A DNA stretch of 13,213 nt from contig CAZHSN010000109.1 in the NCBI GenBank assembly GCA_964535125.1, positions 1 to 13,213 of the forward strand, in the 5' to 3' direction. The notes beneath the pieces were generated by a model. That model searched no databases and had not been told where the DNA came from. It was given only the letters and a program-made list of their open reading frames with translations. Source of the DNA: CAZHSN01 sp964535125. GTDB lineage: Bacteria; Armatimonadota; HRBIN16. Position 1 is the stretch's first letter. Every line of letters starts with the position of its first letter. Position numbers and translations under genes: made by a program. Below are positions 7,028 through 12,956 of the stretch, in pieces.

Positions 7028-8032
7028 TCAGATCAACACGTCGGTGAAGCACTCCGCAGGGTCGGGCAGCGGGCTACTCTCGGCATACGCGGTCGCGTCG
7101 TCGATCTCGCCCTGCACATCACGCTCAATCCGGGCGACATCATCAGCCGTCAGTATGCCGGCAGACAGCAGTCTGGTCTCAGCAAGGTGCAGGGGATCAC
7201 GTTCCCTCCAGTACGCCTCTTCCGCCTTGTCCCGGTACGCGTTGGCATCGGAGCGCGAGTGTCCTCCCAGCCGGTATGTCTTGCACTCAAGCAGTGTGGG
7301 CCCCCCGCCCCGGCGGGCGCGCTGCACCGCGTCTCCCACACAGGCATGCACCGCTTCCACGTCATTACCGTCACAGACCGCAGACGGCATCCCGTAGCTT
7401 GCAGCGCGGTCGGCCAGGTTTTCGACCTTACTCACCAGATTGATCCGGGTAGAGGCGCCATACAGGTTGTTTTCGCAGATGAACACCACCGGCAGATTCC
7501 ACACCGCCGCCATGTTCAACGCTTCGTGAAAGTCACCCTCATTGGTCGCTCCATCACCGAAGAACGACACCGCTACCGAATCGGTTCGTTGCATCTTGAA
7601 ACCCAACGCGCATCCAACGGCGATCGTCAGTCCGCCGCCGACGATGGCGATGGCCGGAAGCATGCCCGCATCGGGATCACCGATATGCATGGAGCCGCCC
7701 TTCCCGCGACAGCACCCTGTGACCTTGCCGTACAGTTCAGCCATGATCTGCCGCAACGGCACCCCCTTGGCGATGGCGTGCCCGTGCGGTCGATGGGTCG
7801 ATGCGATCACATCCGCCGATGTCAGATGGGCGCAGGCGCCCACAGCCACCGCCTCCTGGCCCTGGTAGAGATGCACCGTACCGGGTAACGTACCTTGCAA
7901 AAACCGCAGATGGATGGTGTCTTCAAAGCGGCGGATACGCACCATACAGGTATACAGCTGACGCCTCTGCTCCGCTGTGATGTCCGAGATCCGCTTCGAG
8001 TTGCGGCGTCCGCCGCGGGGTGTTCCTGTCAC
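7028..8032 (-). CDS. TPP-dependent 2-oxoacid/acetoin dehydrogenase E1, alpha subunit
   Basis: This is a 334-residue alpha chain of a PDH/acetoin-dehydrogenase type E1. The thiamine pyrophosphate motif runs from GDGATNEGDFHEA (159-171) to the closing Asn pair in ICENN (185-189). STHRPHGHAIAKG (78-90) and CRGKGGSMH (108-116) are strongly conserved in this family. GGHSRSDANAYR corresponds to the loop near the phosphorylation site of mitochondrial E1. The start is GTG at 8032. GGAGG lies six bases upstream, and the codon overlaps the TGA of the isomerase gene (GTGA, 8029-8032), so translation is coupled. With the beta subunit it decarboxylates a 2-oxoacid or cleaves a 2-hydroxyketone, normally passing the acyl group to a lipoyl E2. 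No E2 is nearby, so it either borrows one encoded elsewhere or uses another acceptor. Confidence 0.94.
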   Translation of the reverse strand: MTGTPRGGRRNSKRISDITAEQRRQLYTCMVRIRRFEDTIHLRFLQGTLPGTVHLYQGQEAVAVGACAHLTSADVIASTHRPHGHAIAKGVPLRQIMAELYGKVTGCCRGKGGSMHIGDPDAGMLPAIAIVGGGLTIAVGCALGFKMQRTDSVAVSFFGDGATNEGDFHEALNMAAVWNLPVVFICENNLYGASTRINLVSKVENLADRAASYGMPSAVCDGNDVEAVHACVGDAVQRARRGGGPTLLECKTYRLGGHSRSDANAYRDKAEEAYWRERDPLHLAETRLLSAGILTADDVARIERDVQGEIDDATAYAESSPLPDPAECFTDVLI

Positions 8033-9015
8033 GCTCCGCCTCCCGTCAAGAGTCGGCGCACCAACGCGACAGAGGCGTTACCATCATTGGCGCGCACCAC
8101 TTCGTGGATCGCTTCCACGCCAGCCCGATCCACCGCGTCGCTCAACGCATGCAGCCAGTCAAAGCAGTTGCGCACCACCGGAAGCTTCTCTTCGCGGTAT
8201 GGAAACACATCCAGTGTCAGCCAACCGGTGTAGTTCAACTGACGCAGCCAGTAGACCAACTCCAGCGCTTCCGGTACGTTCACGGCCGCGAACATCATGT
8301 CGTCATCCCAGCTGCGGTAGTTGTCGTTCAGATGCAGGTAGTCCAATCGACCAAACTGCGCCAGCAATGCGGCGGCTTCGGCCACGTTTTCCCCTGCCGC
8401 CATGGAGTGGCCGATGTCGAGCAAGCCGCCCACGTTGTCCAAGCCATCCAGTAACAGGATGGTCTTGGCTGCCGAGTTCACATAGCAGTGCGTACGCGGC
8501 TCCTTGAGCTTGTACTCCACCAGCACCCGGACGTCCGAACGGTATGCGGCGCACTCCTGAAGACCATCGCGCAGCCATCGCCACGCCTCCTGATATTCGG
8601 CCTCCAGCGGGTAGTCGTATCCATCCTGTCCAGGCCACACATCCACATACGCGCAACCCACGCCGGCGGCCCAGTCCATGGACTTCTTGACCTCCGTGAC
8701 CGCAGCCCGCCGTGTGACTGGGTCGGCCGCCGCCAGGCTCCCCCGTCCCCATTTGGCCTGCGTCCACAGATCAGGCACCACCATGCTGATCAGCAGGCCC
8801 CGGTCTGCGAACAGCTGTTTCACATGATCTACTGTGTCATCGTTGACATGCCAGTTACCCACGATCTCCAGCCCGTCCAACTCCTCTACCTGTGCGGCCA
8901 GATCAAGCATCTCCTCCATCGTGGAACCACCGCCGCCATACCCGGAGAGGCAGTAGCGGTCCGCGCACGAACCGAATGTGGGCAGGCAGGCGCCCAGCCT
9001 ATTCTGAGCCAGCAT
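8029..9015 (-). CDS. TIM-barrel sugar isomerase/epimerase (xylose isomerase-like)
   Basis: This 328-residue protein belongs to the AP endonuclease 2/xylose isomerase-like TIM-barrel superfamily. Likely divalent-metal ligands and catalytic residues are Glu167 (LLVEYKLKEPRTH), Asp200 and His203 (GLLDIGHS), His228 (YLHLNDN) and Asp269 (LTLDVFPYREE). The DVWPGQDGYDY block (125-135) and the HCYVNSAAKT block mark a subgroup that I recall as uncharacterised sugar isomerases often found next to rhamnulokinases. The ATG at 9015 follows AGGAGG by seven bases and lies inside the end of the kinase gene (17-bp overlap). Placed directly after a RhaB-type kinase, it most plausibly converts the aldose (L-rhamnose or a relative) to the ketose that the kinase phosphorylates. 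It is not the classical RhaA family, and 3-epimerase activity is an alternative. Confidence 0.87.
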   Translation of the reverse strand: MLAQNRLGACLPTFGSCADRYCLSGYGGGGSTMEEMLDLAAQVEELDGLEIVGNWHVNDDTVDHVKQLFADRGLLISMVVPDLWTQAKWGRGSLAAADPVTRRAAVTEVKKSMDWAAGVGCAYVDVWPGQDGYDYPLEAEYQEAWRWLRDGLQECAAYRSDVRVLVEYKLKEPRTHCYVNSAAKTILLLDGLDNVGGLLDIGHSMAAGENVAEAAALLAQFGRLDYLHLNDNYRSWDDDMMFAAVNVPEALELVYWLRQLNYTGWLTLDVFPYREEKLPVVRNCFDWLHALSDAVDRAGVEAIHEVVRANDGNASVALVRRLLTGGGA

Positions 9016-10495
9016 TTCCCATCCTCCTCATCACTTCCTGGTATCGGGCACAGGCGCAAGCCCATGCATCCGGATTATCGGGTTCGTATCGGGTGATATC
9101 GGCCGAAGCGCGTAACGCCTCGCGCCCCTCCTGCACCGAACCAATCAGCCCGGCGCCACGCATCTGCATCATCAGGTTGCCCATCGCCGTCGCCTCCACC
9201 GGACCTGCCAGCACAGGTATGCCCAGCGCATCGGCTGTAAACTGGCACAGCAGCCGGTTCTTCACGCCTCCGCCCACCAGGTGGACCACATCAACCGGGA
9301 TACCCGTCGCGCGACACAGCGCGCTTAACGTGATGCGGTACTTCAGGGCGAGGCTCTCGAATACAACGCGCAAGAGCGCTGGACGGTCGTCGGGTAGCGG
9401 TTGTCCAGACAACCGCAGGCTGTCCAGCAGCGCCTGCTCCATATCGGCGGGGTGGACAAAACGAGGATCGTTCACATCGATGAACCCCGCAAACGGCGCT
9501 GCGATCGCCGCCATCTCCACCATGGCGCCGTAGTCTAGCGTCGCGCCGTTGCGGCTCCAGATGCGGCGCAGTTCCTGAACAATCCACAGCCCGGTCAGGT
9601 TGCACCGGGTCATGGAACGTCCGTCCGCGGTAGCGGCAGTGGTCAGACCGGCTTCATAACTGTCGCGTGTGGTGATCGGTTGGCTGGTCTCCACACCCAG
9701 AACGGACCAGGTACCACATATGAGGAACGCCCACTGCTCGCCGGGAACAGCCGGCGCAGACAGCACCGCGCTGGCGGTGTCATGTGTGGCGCACGCATAC
9801 ACCGATGTCGCGTGCAGACCCGCGGCGCGACGGACATCCGGTAACAATGCACCGAACGGATGTCCGGGGCGCACCACAGGCGGCAAGATCGCCGGAGGGA
9901 CACCAATGCGCCGAAACACGTCTTCCAAAGGGGTGTCCGACTGACAGTCGATCAGTCCGGTGTTGGACACATTGGAGTGCTCATCCATCAGTTCTCCGGT
10001 CAGCATCCAGTGCAACACGCCGGGGATCATCAACAGCCGGTTGGCGGCCTGCAATACAGGAGAGCGTTGAACAGCCAGCGCATAGAGTTGGTTGATCGTG
10101 GATACACGCTCTATATGGACACCGGTACGTTGGTACACCGACATCCCGTCTACCAACACGTGAAGCGGTTCCGCGGTGTTCGCAAACCTGGTATCCCGGT
10201 GGTGATGTGGATTGGCGAGCAGGCGTCCATCCCCGTCGATCAGCGCAAAGTCCACGCCCCAGGTATCGAGGCCGATCCCATCCAGATGCGGACCGCAACG
10301 CGTCGCATACACCTGCAGCCCTTGCTTAACCTCATGGAATAACCGCAGGATATCCCAGTAAGTACTGCCGTGGACATCCTGCGGTTCGTTGGGAAATGTG
10401 TAGATGGTCTCGCACTCCAGCCGGTCGCCGTTCCACGCGCCCAGAATGGCCCGTCCACTGGAGGCTCCTAGATCGAACGCCAGAAATCGCTTCAT
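8999..10495 (-). CDS. rhaB: rhamnulokinase-family FGGY sugar kinase
   Basis: This is a 498-residue FGGY carbohydrate kinase of the RhaB type (Escherichia coli RhaB is about 489 residues). The N-terminal FLAFDLGASSGRAILG (4-19) is the rhamnulokinase form of the phosphate-1 motif. GLDTWGVDFALID (75-87) follows. THDTASAVLSAP (237-248) carries Asp239, equivalent to the E. coli catalytic base Asp237. CGTWSVLG (260-267) and HLVGGGVKN (405-413) are nucleotide-binding segments, and NDPRFVHP and GPVEATAMGN are RhaB-like. I chose the ATG at 10495 because GGAG (10505-10508) is nine bases upstream. The in-frame ATG at 10504 directly abuts that Shine-Dalgarno. It follows the RLP after 85 bp that contain a strong hairpin. 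The expected product is L-rhamnulose-1-phosphate. A related 6-deoxy- or pentulose substrate is possible. No RhaD aldolase gene is present in the window. Confidence 0.9.
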   Translation of the reverse strand: MKRFLAFDLGASSGRAILGAWNGDRLECETIYTFPNEPQDVHGSTYWDILRLFHEVKQGLQVYATRCGPHLDGIGLDTWGVDFALIDGDGRLLANPHHHRDTRFANTAEPLHVLVDGMSVYQRTGVHIERVSTINQLYALAVQRSPVLQAANRLLMIPGVLHWMLTGELMDEHSNVSNTGLIDCQSDTPLEDVFRRIGVPPAILPPVVRPGHPFGALLPDVRRAAGLHATSVYACATHDTASAVLSAPAVPGEQWAFLICGTWSVLGVETSQPITTRDSYEAGLTTAATADGRSMTRCNLTGLWIVQELRRIWSRNGATLDYGAMVEMAAIAAPFAGFIDVNDPRFVHPADMEQALLDSLRLSGQPLPDDRPALLRVVFESLALKYRITLSALCRATGIPVDVVHLVGGGVKNRLLCQFTADALGIPVLAGPVEATAMGNLMMQMRGAGLIGSVQEGREALRASADITRYEPDNPDAWACACARYQEVMRRMGNAGSE

Positions 10496-10504
10496 GGGAC
10501 ACAT

Positions 10505-10508
10505 CTCC
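10505..10508 (-). promoter_or_regulatory. ribosome binding site of the kinase gene
   Basis: GGAG on the - strand is nine bases before the ATG at 10495. It touches the alternative ATG at 10504, which is why that start was not used. Confidence 0.6.
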
Positions 10509-10532
10509 GCACCGCAGCCTGTGCTTGTGTTT

Positions 10533-10561
10533 GCGCCGGAGGCGACAGTGCCCTCCGGCGC
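10533..10561 (-). other. intercistronic hairpin between the RLP and kinase genes
   Basis: GCGCCGGAGG (10533-10542) and CCTCCGGCGC (10552-10561) form a perfect 10-bp GC-rich stem with a 9-nt loop in the 85-bp gap. No U-tract follows in the direction of transcription, so full termination is unlikely. Such structures inside operons often protect the upstream message from 3' exonucleases. Here that would raise RLP levels over the kinase and later enzymes. Confidence 0.6.
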
Positions 10562-10580
10562 CCATCACACCGCAGGCCGG

Positions 10581-11924
10581 TTATAGCTCCATGTGTTTGG
10601 GGTGAAACTTGGGTGCGACCCGCAGCCACGGACTGCGGGGTCGTTCCAGATACCCCCATTTCCAGATGGCGCGCCGCAGTTCATGGTTCTCCGGGCGCTT
10701 CGCGAACTCCAGGAACGGCTCATCGCTCATCGCGCCGGCAATCGCCTGCTGCCACGCCTTCGCACCGGCGGTGTACCCGTCCGGATGGCCCAGCATTCCG
10801 CCACCGGCCGGGATCACGATGTCGGTACCATACTCACCGATCAGGATAGGCGCCAGCCCCGGATAGACGCCGGCGCACGGCATGGCGAAGGTGGGCTTGA
10901 TGTGCCCCAGCGGCGCCAGCTGCATATGGCTGGTACGGATCCCTTCTTCCAGCGACACCATCGGGATGGAACTCCACATGGTAGGCGTCAGCATCAGGTC
11001 GGCGCCGCACAATCGGCACAGCTTGGCGTTGACCGGCCAAGAGACGCTTTTCATCTGGGCGATCATGTACGACGCATGCAGCATTACCGGCACATTGATT
11101 TTCGGATCCTCAGTCAGCTCGCGCAGCGCACCCAGTCCAGCCGACCAGGTCACCAGCAGACCGTTCGCACCCGCATCAATCGCCTTGTAGGCGCGTTCAC
11201 GCATCTTCTCGGGCTCGTGCGTGATCGACAGCAGGTAGATCGGTCGTTTCCCCGTCTCTTTCTCGGCTTTGTCCAACGCGGCGTTGACCGCCTTCAGCCG
11301 GTCCAGGTAGTTGCAGTTCGCGACGTCAGACGTCATTTCGTCGTCTTTCATCATGTCTGCGCCACCGATCGCGGTCTGATAGCACTGCGCACCGACCTGC
11401 TCGGGCGTCATACCCATCTTGGGTTTGATGATATGCAGCGACAGGGGACGCTTTTCCACACCCAACAACGCGCGGATTCCCGGAACACCGAACTTCGGCC
11501 CCTGGATTCCCTTCAGAATATCCGCGCCGAAGTACACGTCCAACAACCGGATATGCGGGCTGTACGCGAAGCAGTTACCGGCGATGGCCAGCAACATCAT
11601 GGTGATATTGTTACCCCATGCGGCGAACGGAAACGCCAGCTGGACTACCGCGCGTTTGCGGCACGGATCGTCGCTGGGCAACTCGAAGTACCCGACCAGC
11701 TTGCTGGAGTAGATGCTGCGCATCTCAGCGGTGTCTTCTTCCACCTTTTCCCAGGTACCGGTGGAACCTTCAAGCGCCATCGATTGCACCAGCGCGAAGT
11801 GGTCGATGAAGTCTTCGCCAGGAAGCATGTCATCCATATAATAGGTAGCGACCACGTATTTGTCGCGGTCGATCCCGTCGAATGTCTGCACGAAGATCTC
11901 GGGGTTGTAGTACGTTTCGTACAT
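10581..11924 (-). CDS. RuBisCO-like protein (form IV), not a carboxylase
   Basis: This 447-residue protein has the RuBisCO large-subunit fold: an N-terminal domain to about residue 140, then the TIM barrel. By hand alignment to plant RbcL, several active-site residues are kept: Glu52 and Thr57 (EGSTGTW, as E60/T65), Asn117 (N123), Lys167 and Lys169 (IIKPKMG, as K175/K177), Lys193-Asp195-Glu196 (GGADMMKDDE, as the carbamylated K201, D203, E204), His283 (H294) and the GGG at 374-376. Essential carboxylase residues are lost: R295 is Ala284, H327 is Leu312, and loop-6 K334 is Ser319. It therefore cannot fix CO2 and should act as an enolase, isomerase or decarboxylase on a sugar phosphate. AAGGAG precedes the ATG by six bases. 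It is the first enzyme gene of the operon, directly before a ketose kinase, so a ketose-1-phosphate is the likely substrate class. It does not clearly match the MtnW or apionate-pathway RLPs as I remember them. Confidence 0.92.
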   Translation of the reverse strand: MYETYYNPEIFVQTFDGIDRDKYVVATYYMDDMLPGEDFIDHFALVQSMALEGSTGTWEKVEEDTAEMRSIYSSKLVGYFELPSDDPCRKRAVVQLAFPFAAWGNNITMMLLAIAGNCFAYSPHIRLLDVYFGADILKGIQGPKFGVPGIRALLGVEKRPLSLHIIKPKMGMTPEQVGAQCYQTAIGGADMMKDDEMTSDVANCNYLDRLKAVNAALDKAEKETGKRPIYLLSITHEPEKMRERAYKAIDAGANGLLVTWSAGLGALRELTEDPKINVPVMLHASYMIAQMKSVSWPVNAKLCRLCGADLMLTPTMWSSIPMVSLEEGIRTSHMQLAPLGHIKPTFAMPCAGVYPGLAPILIGEYGTDIVIPAGGGMLGHPDGYTAGAKAWQQAIAGAMSDEPFLEFAKRPENHELRRAIWKWGYLERPRSPWLRVAPKFHPKHMEL

Positions 11925-11942
11925 GCGTGTCTCCTTGTCTCG

Positions 11943-12857
11943 TTATGATCGGGTACGCAGGATCCGGTCAGCGTTCTGCTCAATACGCAGCACCCGCTCT
12001 TCCGCCGACGTACCCTGCAGATGAGCCAGCACGAAGTAGATCGCATCCAGGATGCACAACTGCTCGATGCTGGACGTAGACACGGCGGCGTTGATCCGCC
12101 GCTCGCGGAATGAGGTCATCAGGGTGATGTCACTGAGATGCGCCAACGGCGAGTCCGCATAGTTGGTGATGCACACAGTTCGGGCGTTCTGCCGTTTCGA
12201 CAAGTCCAGAAGCTGCAGCACGAGGTCGCTCTGCCCTGTATGGCTGATACCCAGTACGACATCGCGTTCCGATGCGGATGACAGCGTGAGCAGTCCCTCA
12301 TATGGGTCGGTGATCGCCAGCGCAGTGATCCCCAGACTGGCCAACCGTAACGCCCCGGTGCGTGCCACCAACCCGGAACCGCCGATGCCCACCAGGCAGA
12401 GCCGCGGCGCTTCCAGAATCCAACCGGCGACTTCCACCAGCCGGTCATGATTCAGCAGCGCTTCGGTATCCGCCAACCCCTGACGGTTCAAGGCGAATAC
12501 GCGGCGGATCACCGTATGCAGGTCATCGCCGGCACAGAACAGATCCGACACCGGTGTTTCCAGCGCCGAGACTGACGCGGTCAGATCGATCTGAAACGCC
12601 CGATAGTTGGGATAACCCAACAGCGTGCAATACCGACTGATGCTCGCCACGCTGGTGCCCACTTCGGCAGCCAGTTGCGTCAGCGTCATCTGCAGCACGC
12701 GTTCCGGTTGATCCAACACAAACCGAGAAATGGCCGCCGCGCTGTTGCGTCCCGACGCCAGCAGACTCTGGATCCGCTGGAGACAGGAACCGGCCGGTGT
12801 CTGCGCCTGCGAACGGACTACTTGTTGGGAACTCATCTCTGTAACTTTCTTTCGCAT
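11943..12857 (-). CDS. RpiR/MurR-family transcriptional regulator (HTH + SIS)
   Basis: This is a 304-residue regulator. An N-terminal RpiR-type helix-turn-helix spans about 24-100, with recognition region GTSVASISRYCTLLGYPNY (67-85). A C-terminal SIS sugar-phosphate-binding domain spans about 135-270, with LVGIGGSGLVA (155-165), GISHTGQSD (203-211) and VCITNYADSPLA (228-239). Such proteins bind a phosphosugar, here probably a kinase or RLP product, and usually repress the adjacent catabolic genes. It is the first gene of the operon, with 18 bp between its stop and the RLP start, and faces the LsrF-like gene. The start is uncertain. ATG 12857 has no Shine-Dalgarno and falls at the predicted transcription start (leaderless). 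ATG 12836 (MSSQQ) would give a short leader, also without a clear Shine-Dalgarno. The protein probably controls itself, the operon and the LsrF-like gene through the operator at 12871-12885. Confidence 0.92.
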   Translation of the reverse strand: MRKKVTEMSSQQVVRSQAQTPAGSCLQRIQSLLASGRNSAAAISRFVLDQPERVLQMTLTQLAAEVGTSVASISRYCTLLGYPNYRAFQIDLTASVSALETPVSDLFCAGDDLHTVIRRVFALNRQGLADTEALLNHDRLVEVAGWILEAPRLCLVGIGGSGLVARTGALRLASLGITALAITDPYEGLLTLSSASERDVVLGISHTGQSDLVLQLLDLSKRQNARTVCITNYADSPLAHLSDITLMTSFRERRINAAVSTSSIEQLCILDAIYFVLAHLQGTSAEERVLRIEQNADRILRTRS

Positions 12858-12858
12858 G

Positions 12859-12887
12859 TTGACACAATACTGTAATGCTGTTACATT
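12859..12887 (+). promoter_or_regulatory. promoter of the LsrF-like gene
   Basis: A perfect -35 TTGACA (12859-12864), a 17-bp spacer and a -10 TACATT (12882-12887, four of six consensus bases) point at the gene starting at 12957. The expected start near 12894 gives a leader of about 63 nt. It overlaps the opposing promoter almost completely, so the two compete for polymerase and share one operator. Confidence 0.72.
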
Positions 12888-12892
12888 GTCAA
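12864..12892 (-). promoter_or_regulatory. promoter of the regulator/RLP operon
   Basis: Read on the - strand, a perfect -35 TTGACA (12887-12892) is followed by a 17-bp spacer and a -10 TATTGT (12864-12869, four of six consensus bases). Transcription should start near 12857, at or next to the ATG of the regulator, which implies a leaderless or very short leader. The operator lies wholly within the spacer, so binding would block RNA polymerase. Confidence 0.75.
12871..12885. promoter_or_regulatory. operator: TGTAA-N5-TTACA inverted repeat
   Basis: TGTAA (12871-12875) and TTACA (12881-12885) are perfect inverted arms around TGCTG. The site lies between the -35 and -10 of the - strand promoter and overlaps the spacer and -10 of the + strand promoter. 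The arms match the HexR-type operator core of the same regulator family as I recall it. A further TGTAAC half-site lies at 12840-12845, about three helical turns away. Binding by the adjacent SIS regulator is inferred from position and form. Confidence 0.7.
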
Positions 12893-12945
12893 GTGGCGGT
12901 CAGCCCGCCGGATGTCGCGTCGCAGCACACCACGCCACCGTGATC

Positions 12946-12951
12946 AGGAGG
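12946..12951 (+). promoter_or_regulatory. ribosome binding site of the LsrF-like gene
   Basis: AGGAGG ends five bases before the ATG at 12957. It is a full-strength Shine-Dalgarno that fixes the start of this gene. Confidence 0.8.
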
Positions 12952-12956
12952 ACACC

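Noticed and set aside
5976..7052. Longer E1 beta start at 7052
   Set aside because: It adds 15 non-conserved residues and overlaps the alpha gene, while the ATG at 7007 has AGGAG at good spacing and the conserved N-terminus.
10581..11924. Reading the RuBisCO homologue as a CO2-fixing carboxylase and the locus as autotrophic
   Set aside because: Loop-6 Lys, His327 and Arg295 equivalents are replaced, and no phosphoribulokinase, small subunit or other Calvin-cycle gene is present in the window.
10593..11948. A 451-codon open frame on the + strand antisense to the RLP gene
   Set aside because: It mirrors the RLP gene almost exactly, its translation is rich in Arg, His and Gln with no domain, and it lacks a ribosome binding site. 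It is a shadow of GC-rich codon use on the other strand.
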